Part shown: positions 1 through 8,164 of the stretch, piece after piece
Layout of the letters: every line of letters starts with the position of its first letter
How positions within the stretch are numbered: the first letter of the stretch is position 1
Assembly (NCBI GenBank): GCA_019414025.1
Contig: DXMU01000024.1
Span: 1-46,521 of the forward strand
Length of the DNA stretch: 46,521 bases
From: Collinsella sp.
GTDB lineage: Bacteria; Actinomycetota; Coriobacteriia; Coriobacteriales; Coriobacteriaceae
Direction of reading: 5' to 3'
The notes under the pieces: model-generated
Told to the model about the DNA's origin: nothing
The model's input: the letters and a program-made list of their open reading frames with translations, nothing else
Database searches by the model: none
Made by a program: the position numbers and the translations under genes

Positions 1-323
1 GTGGGGGCGGTGGTTGCGGTGGTGGTGCCGGGCGCGGCGGTGTCTGTGGCGTTGGCGGTGGGGGTGCCGCCAGCGCTTTCCGTGTTGACTGCGCTGGCGC
101 CGGTGGATGTTGCGGTGCCGTCCTCTACGGTATCCGCTGTCGCATTTGTGTTGCTGCCGTCTTCGGCCTTGCCTGTGTCGCTGCTCGTGGCGTCGGCTTG
201 CGCCTGCTGCTCGGCTGTTGCTTGAGGCTGAATCGCCTCCGCAATGGCTGCCATGGGCATCGTCGCGCCGACCATGGACGTGTACGCGATCGCGCAGAGC
301 AGGTAGTAAAGGGGTCGTTTCAT
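1..323 (-). CDS. Secreted protein with Ala/Thr-rich linker (N-terminal part, cut by window edge)
   Basis: Reading the minus strand from ATG at 323 gives an open frame that runs off the window. The first residues (MKRPLYYLLCAIAYTSMVGA) form a typical signal peptide, with a likely cleavage site after an Ala-rich stretch near residues 25-30. About 75 residues dominated by Ala, Thr, Gly, Ser and Asp then follow, a low-complexity linker seen in wall-associated or surface proteins. A GAGAGG ribosome site lies just upstream of the ATG. Nothing of the functional domain is inside the window, so no role is assigned. The GC-rich plus-strand open frame over the same bases is its shadow. Confidence 0.7.
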   Translation of the reverse strand, partial: MKRPLYYLLCAIAYTSMVGATMPMAAIAEAIQPQATAEQQAQADATSSDTGKAEDGSNTNATADTVEDGTATSTGASAVNTESAGGTPTANATDTAAPGTTTATTAP

Positions 324-1241
324 AGCGGAGCCTCTCGGTGAGCAGCCAATAGGGTCCGAAGGCAGCTCCAGGCCAGCACTCCGCACATATTTTGTTGGGG
401 TTTATTTTACGGGAACCCCAGTCAACATCAGCGATCTTTCTGGGTAATGTTGTGGGAGAGGGAGTGGCTGACTGTTGGGGCGTTGGCCGTTAGCGGCGTC
501 CCGCCCGCGCATAGTTGACTATGCTCGATGTGGCAACTCCAGCATGAGGCCGCCTTGCGACTCTTCGAGACTCGGCACCGAGACCTTCCAGGAAAAGTCC
601 GCGAGGCTGCTGCATAGGTCAAGCTCTGCGTGGCAATGCTCTTCATGTGCCCTCCTTTGGTTCTTGTCGCCGCTTTTTAATCGACGATCGACTGGCTGCG
701 ATTCGATGATTAAGTGTAGGTCGAACGCGTCTCAGTTTTTAAGGAGCTTTCGCATCGCTTGCCGCCCAGGTGTAACGGTGCTTCCGTTAAAGACCTCTGG
801 GTCAAGCATGATGGATGTAGTAAAATCACGCCCTTCTGACACAGGCGTCAATTATGAGCGTGCGGGCGAGACGAGTATGCTTACTCCGGTGAACCACTTC
901 TACGGCGGAACCGCATCTCTTTAATTATGTATGTGCCGAGCGGCTTTTGCCGTGTGCAGTCTCGTTTTTTGACGTATATATCCTTTTGTTCGAACGATGA
1001 AGAACACCGCGAAATGGCGTAGGATATCGGAGTCGATGTGGGGTCGCTGCCCTTTTGTTTCTGGCGGTGTTTCTGCCGATGCCGCGTAGCCGTTTTATAT
1101 GAATTACCTTAATAATAGCACTTATGTTCGCATGGGTGTTCGGCGGTAAAATTGATTCAATGGATTAGTGCCGCTGCTATTCATGTGGCATGACCTAGGC
1201 TGTCGTTTTGTCGGTGAGCAGATTGTGAGGTTGTTGAGCTT
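324..1241. other. Intergenic region with a gene fossil and an inverted repeat
   Basis: No intact gene is supported over this 918-base stretch. It contains a decayed minus-strand gene piece (519-722, listed separately). A 6-bp inverted repeat (GCATAG-TTGA-CTATGC, 509-524) overlaps the stop codon of that piece. The remainder is AT-richer than the surrounding chromosome and shows no recognisable RNA gene. A promoter for the CD-NTase gene presumably lies near its 3' end, but no convincing -35/-10 pair was found. Confidence 0.5.
519..722 (-). pseudogene. C-terminal fossil of an unnamed gene family (copy a)
   Basis: On the minus strand one frame reads, without a usable start, through the motifs SQPVDRRLKSGDKN and SLADFSWKVSVPSLEE to a stop at 519-521. 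The text is protein-like, and the first motif recurs as SQPVERRLKPDEKN in the fossil at 7673-7954, so both derive from one family. No start codon or N-terminal part is visible here; upstream the frame decays. The family was not identified. It could be a lost accessory protein of this defence region. The 72-residue open frame over the same bases in another frame is a shadow. Confidence 0.5.
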
Positions 1242-2054
1242 ATGGACCGAGTTAAGAAGAATATCGTTGGCGTTGAATCTGCAAAGAGAGAATTGATCTC
1301 CAAAAGGTACAAACGGATTACCAAGGCTGTGAACTCGGAGTTTTGGAGTTCCAACAGCGAGACGGCACATTCACTGTATGTTGGTTCTTATGGGCGTGGT
1401 ACCGCAACAACAGATAGCGATCTTGACGTATTGCTGTCCCTTCCTAGGAGCGAGTACGAGCGTTATGACATGTATAGGGGGAATGGACAATCAAGATTAC
1501 TTCAGGCTGTTAAATCCGCAGTTTCCGAAACCTACTCTACGACTGATGTTAAGGGTGATGGTCAGGTTGTCGTTGTCAGTTTCTCGGATGGAATGAAGTT
1601 TGAACTTCTCCCGGCATTTGAGCGTGTGGACAGCTGGGGATCATTTGTGAGTTACGACTACCCCGATACTCATATGGGCGGTCGATGGCTTGCGACTGAT
1701 CCCAAGGCGGAGCAGGAGGCGATGAAAGAGAAAAACGCAAGCTCGAGGGGACTCCTGTTCGACACTTGCAAGCATATTCGAAATGTCCACGCCGCGAGCT
1801 TCTCAAGCTATAGGCTGTCCGGCATCGTTATCGATAGCTTCGTGTTCTCCGCGATTGCTGGTTGGCGTTGGGCGAATGGGGAGAGCTCTGCACCAGCGGG
1901 GGCATATGAGATGCAACTTTTGGATGAGTTTAATCGCCTTTCCCTGCAAGGCGCGGTGCCGTTCGCGCTTTTTAGCCCAGGTAGCCAGCAGGCTATCGAT
2001 ACAGCCAAAAGTTATGAGTGCCTCGGAAAGGTGCTTCGCCAAATGGCGCGCTAG
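1242..2054 (+). CDS. CBASS CD-NTase (SMODS-type cyclic oligonucleotide synthase)
   Basis: A nucleotidyltransferase of 270 residues. It carries the polymerase-beta-fold signature GSYGRGTATTDSDLDVLL at residues 48-65, with a third acidic residue in KFELLPA near residue 121, giving a D60/D62/E121 metal triad. This arrangement is typical of bacterial cGAS/DncV-like enzymes, which make a cyclic nucleotide signal during phage infection. The next gene, nine bases downstream, encodes a SLATT membrane effector, the expected partner. No Cap2/Cap3 or HORMA/TRIP13 genes are present, so this would be a minimal type I CBASS. The nucleotide product cannot be told from sequence. The alternative is a tRNA-type nucleotidyltransferase, which the neighbour makes unlikely. 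Confidence 0.85.
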   Translation: MDRVKKNIVGVESAKRELISKRYKRITKAVNSEFWSSNSETAHSLYVGSYGRGTATTDSDLDVLLSLPRSEYERYDMYRGNGQSRLLQAVKSAVSETYSTTDVKGDGQVVVVSFSDGMKFELLPAFERVDSWGSFVSYDYPDTHMGGRWLATDPKAEQEAMKEKNASSRGLLFDTCKHIRNVHAASFSSYRLSGIVIDSFVFSAIAGWRWANGESSAPAGAYEMQLLDEFNRLSLQGAVPFALFSPGSQQAIDTAKSYECLGKVLRQMAR

Positions 2055-2063
2055 GAGGTTGTT

Positions 2064-2633
2064 TTGGATAGATTGGATTATAGGGAGCGGCTGCGCGGAC
2101 AGATTGAGGAATCTTACGGCAAGCTGTCGTATACATATCAGACGCAGCAGGAAGCGGCAACTCTAAAGCGTAAGACGGTCAATCGTATTTCCATCAGCCA
2201 GATAATTCTAACTGCGGTTTCAACTTGTGGAGTAATTAGCGTCATTATAGGTCAAACCGGGACCGGAGTTGGGGCTGTTGTCGCTTCCATTACCTCGGCC
2301 TTATCGCTTGGGTTAAATCTGTATACCCGTGGCTCTAAGCTGCCCGAGGAAGCTGAGGAACACGTGCGTTGCGCTAATCGACTCTGGGTTGTTCTTCAGG
2401 ACTATGAGTCGTTGCTTACGGATTTTGACGACCTTGAAGTTGGAGAGATCCGCAGATGCCGCGACTTGCTCATTGAGAAGCAAGCCGAAATATACGATGA
2501 AGCGCCAAGGACGAGCGACAAGGCGTACGAGAAGGCTCGCGACAGGCTTAAGAACGGGCACCAGTCATTTGAGCCGGGGGAGATTGACAAATTGCTGCCG
2601 TCGCGCTTGCGTAGCCATGCCTGTGAGGAATAG
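2064..2633 (+). CDS. SLATT-domain membrane effector of CBASS
   Basis: A 189-residue protein with a basic and coiled N-terminus (residues 1-40), two adjacent transmembrane helices (about 43-63 and 67-87) and a long helical cytoplasmic tail. This is the layout of SLATT proteins, predicted pore-forming effectors that respond to cyclic nucleotides. It follows the CD-NTase gene by nine bases and starts at TTG with a strong AGGAGG site (2053-2058) overlapping the upstream stop, so the two are translationally linked. The inferred role is membrane disruption and abortive infection when the upstream enzyme makes its signal. SLATT assignment rests on topology and context; sequence conservation in this family is weak. 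Confidence 0.8.
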   Translation: MDRLDYRERLRGQIEESYGKLSYTYQTQQEAATLKRKTVNRISISQIILTAVSTCGVISVIIGQTGTGVGAVVASITSALSLGLNLYTRGSKLPEEAEEHVRCANRLWVVLQDYESLLTDFDDLEVGEIRRCRDLLIEKQAEIYDEAPRTSDKAYEKARDRLKNGHQSFEPGEIDKLLPSRLRSHACEE

Positions 2634-2757
2634 TGTGTTTCCTGCTGGGTTGTTAGGGCTGGGGTGTTTCCCAGCCCGTTTGATAGACGATCTTGTTGGT
2701 GCGTTAGTGTGAGATGACTTTACTGGCTTACCGACGGTGGGGTGCAAGGAGTTTGAT

Positions 2758-3560
2758 ATGGATCTCGATAAGGTTAATGAAATTGCCACTATACCGGTGC
2801 TTGAAAAGGCATATGACGACCTTGTTCATCCCTCTGCGGAGTCGATAGGAAAAACGGTTAGCCTGGTTCCACGGACTGTTGCCATTTGGCTTTCCTCGTG
2901 GAATCGCTGGGTTGTTAATAGAGAGGAAAGCATCAAGCTGGCTATCGATGCTATAGAGTCTCGTGTTGATAAGATTCCCGAGGAGCATCTTACCGAACCT
3001 CCGGCGCATATCGCAGTTCCAGCAATTCAACAACTCGCATATTGCTATGACAGCGAGGAATTACGAGGGATGTATGCGAATCTGTACTTTCCTCGATGGA
3101 TGATCGGACGGCAGAGTACGTCCACCCCAGTTTTGTTCAGCTACTTAAGGAGATTAGTCCCGACGAGGCTAAGTTACTGAGTACGTTGACTGGCTCTGAT
3201 GATGCTGAACACGCGTCTATTCCGCTCGTTGACTTAAGAATTGTCAGCGCAGACGAGCTAGTTCCAATTAAATGGACGCTAATCGTAGAAGGCTATAACG
3301 AGTGCTGTAAGGGTGTTTGCGAGTACCCTGATCAATCGCTGGTGTATCTGGGAAACCTGGATCGACTTGGCATCCTCAAGCGTTGTGATTACTATGCTGA
3401 TGATGTTAAAGCTACGCTTGAAAGGTTCGAATCAAGCGAGGCTATCCAAAATGCGAAGGCGAAGGTTGAGCTTGAAGATGACAAGAAATTCGTTTTCCAT
3501 CGCTGGAGCTACCAGGTAACCGATTTTGGGGCCAACTTTATTAAAACGTGTGTTTCGTGA
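2758..3560 (+). pseudogene. DUF4393-like gene, broken by a one-base frameshift
   Basis: The first part (from ATG 2758, with AAGGAG at 2746-2751) encodes residues through ELRGMYANL in one frame. Near 3082-3090 the protein-like reading jumps to another frame, which continues LSSMDDRTAEYVHPSFVQLL to the stop at 3558-3560. Restoring one base, for instance a T in CTGTACTT, would give a continuous protein of about 267 residues matching the DUF4393 pattern (EELRxMFANLL...VHPSF). These proteins are common next to defence genes; their function is unknown. The downstream membrane-protein gene begins one base after its stop. Because the lost base is beside a T, sequencing error is possible. Confidence 0.7.
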
Positions 3561-3561
3561 A

Positions 3562-4380
3562 ATGAGTTTGGTTGGAATGTGTTCGGGCAAGAGGAAGCCT
3601 TCGGTATTCGATTTAATTAAGGCGTTTATTGCTTGCGTTGTGGTGCTCTCTGTATTTTTGCTAATAGTCATTCAGATTGCGTTTTCAATTGATACACCAG
3701 TTCCATGGCTGCATCCCGTATGGGACGCTAACGGCCTGCTTGGGTATCTTGGCGCGTTAGTGGGCTCAATTTCGGCGGTCGCGGTGCTGTATTTCTCGCT
3801 GCTAGCTGGTAGAGAAGACCGGAATCATTCTGATGTGATGAACGTTCTCCCTTGTATTGCCTTAACCCGTTTGTCGGAAAAGCAACTATGTATGTCGAAG
3901 AACGGTTTCGCTCACGGTGTGTTTACCGAGGCTGATCCCAGGGACGATGAATACAAATCGGGTGCTTTGGACTGCGTTGATCGTCTGCTGATTGATGGCG
4001 GAGCCCCAGCTATTCCTTGCGACGAGAGTCCTGTGGACGAGCATGCCGCTAATCGTTATGCAATATCCAGTATGGGAGCTGGGCCTGCGGTTAATGTGAG
4101 GGTTGGAATTGCGAATAGAAATGAGTGGGCCCATTTTGGAACTCCGCGGGTCGCCTGGTGCCAGACTCGACAGCTTCCAGTGGGAGGGGAGAGTGAGCTG
4201 GTTATCTATTTTGGTGGTGAAGCAAAGCCGGTGATGGAGGCCGGCTATCGCATCCTCGTCACGTACTCGGACATACTTGGCAACCGCTACCTGCAGTATT
4301 TTCCAATGACTTTTGATGGGCAGGATGATGTTCTCAAATGCACGGTGAATAATTCCATTAATCGGATTGGCATTCCTTAG
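3562..4380 (+). CDS. Two-helix membrane protein of unknown function
   Basis: From ATG 3562 this gives 272 residues. Hydrophobic segments lie at about 18-42 and 58-81 (GYLGALVGSISAVAVLYFSL), followed by a roughly 190-residue soluble domain rich in beta-like segments that would face the cytoplasm if the N-terminus is inside. Nothing in the soluble domain was recognised. The gene starts one base after the DUF4393 stop and has the same low-GC style, so it probably belongs to the same operon as the CD-NTase and SLATT genes. It could be an accessory or independent defence protein. A later start at 3577 (MCSGKRKPS) is equally possible. Confidence 0.65.
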   Translation: MSLVGMCSGKRKPSVFDLIKAFIACVVVLSVFLLIVIQIAFSIDTPVPWLHPVWDANGLLGYLGALVGSISAVAVLYFSLLAGREDRNHSDVMNVLPCIALTRLSEKQLCMSKNGFAHGVFTEADPRDDEYKSGALDCVDRLLIDGGAPAIPCDESPVDEHAANRYAISSMGAGPAVNVRVGIANRNEWAHFGTPRVAWCQTRQLPVGGESELVIYFGGEAKPVMEAGYRILVTYSDILGNRYLQYFPMTFDGQDDVLKCTVNNSINRIGIP

Positions 4381-4501
4381 TTTCAGAGTATTCGGGTTGT
4401 TGCGCTAAAGGGTATTTGACGTAACAGCCAAATCTTAGTGATTCGCTCAGTTAAACGCCTTAATATAAAATCTTGAGTTAATCATCGCGAACGGAGATCT
4501 G

Positions 4502-4818
4502 ATGACCGACGCCAATAGAAAGCCGTGGCTTACGGCGTCAGAGCAGATTGATCATCTCAAATCTAGGGGTGTCCATTTCTCGCTGATGAGTGAAGAAGAT
4601 GCTAGAGCTTATCTGGAAAAGAACAGCAACTATTTTCGCCTGCGTGCCTATCGGCTTGGGTTTCCTAAAGTTGAGGAAGGAGCACGCAAGGGGAGTATGC
4701 AAATCTAGATTTTAAGATGCTGGTCGACTTGTCGATTGTCGACATGCTCCTTCGTTATGAAATGTTGCCGCTTACGCTTGATGCAAGATTTTCTAAAAGA
4801 ACTGCAAGCTTCGTTTGA
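4502..4818 (+). pseudogene. Abi_2-family gene remnant (frameshifted and truncated)
   Basis: ATG 4502 (GGAG upstream) opens a 68-residue frame beginning KPWLTASEQIDHLKSRGV and including NYFRLRAYRLGF, the classic N-terminus of Abi_2 (AbiD/AbiF-like) proteins. It stops at 4708. A second frame picks up exactly where the family would continue: EYANLDFKMLVDLSIVDMLL from 4693, ending at TGA 4816-4818. One missing G in the GGGG run at 4690-4693 would join them. Even joined, the product is only about 105 residues against roughly 300 for the family, so the gene is truncated as well. An intact Abi_2 gene lies at 8165. Confidence 0.7.
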
Positions 4819-4906
4819 CGAAGGTTTTGCGAGGCAATTTTCTATAAAGAAGGGCGTTCTGTCAAATTGCTGCAACTGTTCGTCCAGATTGGATGAGGGT
4901 CGATAG

Positions 4907-5551
4907 ATGTACGACTTGGATAGTCGAAAAGACATAATGCGCCTATTTTCAGATTATCACCAACGCTTGACTGGGTCTTACGGGTCGGAAAGGGCCATTC
5001 TCGCTGAACTGCTAGAAGAAGAAACGATAACTGGATGGCATGCTACCAGAGTGCTCTCTGCGGATGATATTGCGGAAATGGGTTTGAAGGCTTTCTCTAG
5101 GGAAGAGGCATTTGACCAATTTCGCTATCTTTCCGGGGTTGTTGGGTTGAACTTGGGCCAAACTGAGACTGTTCTTCAGAAGGCAAATCATTATTTTGCT
5201 GAACATCCACGCAGGACTGGCTGTGTCTGCTTCTACCTGCTTAAATCCATGGCCGGGCAATATTCAAAATATTCAGCAACGTTGGGTGGGGAAACATTTG
5301 CGTGGTCTTTAGAGGATGTTGCGGGAGCCGAAGCAGTTGAGGCATTGAAAAGCCTGGGGGTTTCAATCAGGGTCAAATTTGCCTTCTCTTTTGATCGCAT
5401 TCAGCCTTATGCCCATGATTCAATATTGTCGAGCTTCATTGATGTACTCAGCAGTAATATGTCGACGGATTACTGCCTGCCCAAGATTGATGGAGCGATT
5501 GTTGGCTCGATTCCCCCTCATGATATTTTGAGAATTGAGACAATATCGTAA
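4907..5551 (+). CDS. Unrecognised 214-residue accessory protein
   Basis: A complete frame from ATG 4907 with GAGGG at 4895-4899. I do not recognise the family. Visible features are an early segment ITGWHATRVLSADDIAEMGL (residues about 44-63), a Cys-containing hydrophobic segment CVCFYLLKSMAG in the middle, and a C-terminal PKIDGAIVGSIPP. The H-x-T-R pattern followed by an I-x-x-x-GL helix resembles the NAD-site strand of ADP-ribosyltransferase or RES-type folds, but this is only a resemblance. No signal peptide or membrane helix is seen. It lies between the Abi_2 remnant and the OLD-like gene, so a defence or toxin role is plausible but unproven. Confidence 0.6.
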   Translation: MYDLDSRKDIMRLFSDYHQRLTGSYGSERAILAELLEEETITGWHATRVLSADDIAEMGLKAFSREEAFDQFRYLSGVVGLNLGQTETVLQKANHYFAEHPRRTGCVCFYLLKSMAGQYSKYSATLGGETFAWSLEDVAGAEAVEALKSLGVSIRVKFAFSFDRIQPYAHDSILSSFIDVLSSNMSTDYCLPKIDGAIVGSIPPHDILRIETIS

Positions 5552-5783
5552 AGGGTGGCGCATTGACAAGGCTTTCGTTTCTCTATCTGAGGGATCCGGT
5601 CGCGGTTTTCAAAAGAGCCGTTTTGGCTGAGTCATCGATTCGAAACCATGACTGAGTGGCCTGGCGGCACGTACGCTGTTCTTCGAGCCCATTTTTCTGT
5701 TTCAGTTCGCTCATCGATTGTGCTCACTGCATGTCCCCGCAGTTTGTAATAATCGACTAAAGCAGCGGTCGAGGAGTATGAAT

Positions 5784-7544
5784 ATGGCTGGATATTCTTT
5801 TAAAGTCAATGAGCTGGTCACGGTGGACGGTACGACAGTAAAGCCTAAGAAGATTACTGTATTCATTGGACCAAATAATTCTGGTAAAAGTAAATCACTT
5901 AAAGAAATTCGTTCTGAGATTTTGGGTAATCCAGAGGTGGGCTATTCCGGAGGGGAGTTGACCAAGCGCGTTGTCTTTAATGAAATCCACCTCAATTTCC
6001 CAGCAAACAGCAATGAAATAATCGATACATATGGTCTCGATGATAAAGTTGTTCGTTGTAATGGGGGATGGCGTCTCCGCGATTACTGCAACACCGGCAT
6101 AAATTGGACTCCGGGTGGAATAGCATTTTCTCCGAATTATCGTACCCCTTGCTTTTCCCCGACCGATGATTGGCGCAAGAGTTTTTCTCGGTGTTTTGAT
6201 GACGACAACTATGAAGGGCCAGAACAAGCTCGCCGCGAGGCGCTGCGCTTTTTTGGACCTGCGATGGTTGACTATGTGGGTACCGAGGATCGCCTGTTGA
6301 TGTCGATTGGCGATCAAGCTTATGGCATAAACGACGATAACTACAACAGCCTTAGCTCGGCATACGACACCGATCCGGACTGCAAGACGATAGCGTCCGA
6401 AATTACTCCACTATTTAACAGGGACGTTGTTCTAGATGCGAGCACGAGTCGCCAAAGGATTGTCCCCGTCGTTAGCGATTCATTTGAGGAATATCGTGGT
6501 GCAACACATGATATGCCACGTCGTCTGACTATCTTGTCTAAGGCTACGCCGCTGCGCGAAGAGGGCGATGGCTTGCGTAGTTTTGTTTCCGTTCTTTTGA
6601 GTTTGATGGGAAGGCGCAAGCCGGTGTTTCTTTTGGATGAGCCTGAAGCTTTTCTTCATCCTCCATATGCGCGCAGGATGGGGGAAATCCTGGGCAAAAA
6701 CTTTATTGAGAACGAAAGTCTCAACAATGTGTTTATTTCCACGCATAGCTCCTTCTTACTCCAGGGGCTCATCTCGTCTTGTTCTGAGGAGCTTACCATC
6801 GTGCGTCTTAACCGAGATGGCGACATGCGCTGCGCAAAAGTGCTCTCCAATAAGGAAATCCTGAGCTTAATTGACCGCTCGGATTTTTCAGCCGAGTATC
6901 TGGATGCATTATTTTCGAGTGAGGCCGTCCTTGTCGAAGGCCCTAGAGATGCCGCCGTATATCGTAAACTAATTTCTAAATTTGATACCAATTACAGCGG
7001 CCTATTTGTTTCTGTTAACGGTAAGCCGGGTTTTGAGAGCATTAAGAAGTTTTATGATTCGGCTGGAATTAGATGCAAAGTAATTACGGATTTTGATTTA
7101 TTGGATAATAACGATATTTTTAAGCGCGTATCCAATCTATTTATCACTACCAATGATAAACGGAATGAAATTCGAGAAGTGAGGAATTCCCTTGAGCGAT
7201 TTTATCGAGAGCTTGAAGGCTGTCCGGGCGGGCAGCGGGACAAAATGCCAGAAATAGTGAAAAGTCATTATAAGCACCAAGTTTATGAAAACCTTCCAGA
7301 TGATCTGGGCGTGAGCGTTGAAGAGATGCTTCGGCTTCTTGCGCGCGAGGGATTGGTAGTTTTGAGTTCTGGAGAACTCGAATCTTTGTTTGAAGCCTAT
7401 GGGGTGGAATACGTTCACGGTTCGAATAAATGGCTAACTAATGCGTTCAGTTACATGGCGAACCATAGCTGTGACGAGCTGCGACATATTCCTGCCGTCG
7501 CTATAATATTGCAAGCATTTATTCCGGAGGAGCAGCGGGAATAA
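5784..7544 (+). CDS. OLD-like AAA ATPase with C-terminal TOPRIM domain
   Basis: A protein of about 586 residues. An N-terminal ABC-type ATPase carries Walker A GPNNSGKS (residues 29-36) and Walker B VFLLDEPEAFLHPP near 280-293, followed by a STHSSFLL switch-like segment. The C-terminal half holds a TOPRIM nuclease core with VLVEGPRDAAVY near 382 and the metal-binding DFD near 434. This is the order found in OLD-family nucleases and in AAA/DUF4435-type anti-phage proteins such as PARIS; here both parts sit on one chain. No GajB-like helicase follows. The start at 5784 is chosen because GAGGAG (5771-5776) is seven bases upstream; the ATG at 5778 is too close to it. Confidence 0.8.
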   Translation: MAGYSFKVNELVTVDGTTVKPKKITVFIGPNNSGKSKSLKEIRSEILGNPEVGYSGGELTKRVVFNEIHLNFPANSNEIIDTYGLDDKVVRCNGGWRLRDYCNTGINWTPGGIAFSPNYRTPCFSPTDDWRKSFSRCFDDDNYEGPEQARREALRFFGPAMVDYVGTEDRLLMSIGDQAYGINDDNYNSLSSAYDTDPDCKTIASEITPLFNRDVVLDASTSRQRIVPVVSDSFEEYRGATHDMPRRLTILSKATPLREEGDGLRSFVSVLLSLMGRRKPVFLLDEPEAFLHPPYARRMGEILGKNFIENESLNNVFISTHSSFLLQGLISSCSEELTIVRLNRDGDMRCAKVLSNKEILSLIDRSDFSAEYLDALFSSEAVLVEGPRDAAVYRKLISKFDTNYSGLFVSVNGKPGFESIKKFYDSAGIRCKVITDFDLLDNNDIFKRVSNLFITTNDKRNEIREVRNSLERFYRELEGCPGGQRDKMPEIVKSHYKHQVYENLPDDLGVSVEEMLRLLAREGLVVLSSGELESLFEAYGVEYVHGSNKWLTNAFSYMANHSCDELRHIPAVAIILQAFIPEEQRE

Positions 7545-8164
7545 TAGTCAGGTTCTGATGCGGGACTTCGGCTCTTCTATGTCGCGTTGAGGTTGGTCCA
7601 TTATGGCGCTGAATAAATAATGGGATGTATTGCCAATCAAGGGTTAAAGAATGATTTGGAAGATTCATGGCATTAGATTGCCGGCCGCCGAGTCCGCTCT
7701 TCGTGATCATGCTTATCGATTTTTCGGCCAGGGTTCTTCTCGTCGGGCTTAAGGCGCCGCTCGACCGGTTGCGACCCGATGATTCGATACTCGCGGCGAT
7801 ACGCATATTTGAGCGTTTTGATAACGAGGCTTCACGGGATACCTTGGATTGCCTTGTTAGCCACGCTTGAATCCGGGGCACCGTAAAAGACGAGTTCGTG
7901 CGAGGAAATGTCGCTTCCGGAATCAGTCTTCCTATTTACGGCTGTCCAAAGCAGTCATTTCGCATGATAGAAGACGAGCCGTTATTTCGGTTGAATAAGC
8001 TGCAGCGATCCGTTCGCGATGCCATCAAATGATCCGGTGGCGTAGTCGTGTTATATGCTGCAGCTTTAGGGGAATGAGGACGGTACCGATTGGGATAATG
8101 CTCTAGTGGTGTCCGGTAGCGGATATAATTAATTCAATTTCGGCTCCGCGCTTAAGGACCCATA
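7545..8164. other. Intergenic region with a gene fossil
   Basis: This 620-base gap holds no intact gene. Most of its first half is a decayed minus-strand gene piece (7673-7954, listed separately). The plus-strand open frame at 7667-7870 is antisense to that fossil and is not supported. The second half (about 7960-8164) should contain the promoter of the Abi_2 gene, whose AAGGA ribosome site is just before 8165; no clear -35/-10 pair was found. Confidence 0.5.
7673..7954 (-). pseudogene. Fossil of the same unnamed gene family (copy b), central and C-terminal parts
   Basis: One minus-strand frame reads NRKTDSGSDISSHELVFYGA, then, after an in-frame TGA (7832-7834), SLVIKTLKYAYRREYRIIGS and SQPVERRLKPDEKN, ending at TAA 7673-7675. 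It shares NRK-x-DSG-x-DI with the fossil at 9284-9723, SLVIKTLKYA with the one at 10133-10234, and SQPV-x-RRLK with the one at 519-722. This makes it the piece that links all the others. There is no start codon and the N-terminus is missing, so it cannot be expressed as it stands. Confidence 0.6.

Noticed and set aside
475..924. 149-residue plus-strand frame in the first intergenic region
   Set aside because: It has no ribosome site, is rich in Ser/Arg/Cys without domain-like text, and runs antisense across the fossil at 519-722.
4781..4906. 41-residue frame just before the unknown 214-residue gene
   Set aside because: No ribosome site; it could be decayed Abi_2 sequence. Mentioned in the findings but not called as a gene.
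5563..5655. 30-residue frame from TTG 5563 (MTRLSFLYLRDPVAVFKRAV)
   Set aside because: The text is somewhat protein-like, but the start is weak, the length is tiny and nothing supports expression; it may be another gene remnant.
7519..7881. 120-residue minus-strand frame
   Set aside because: It covers the fossil at 7673-7954 in a different frame; the protein-like text and shared motifs lie in the neighbouring frame.
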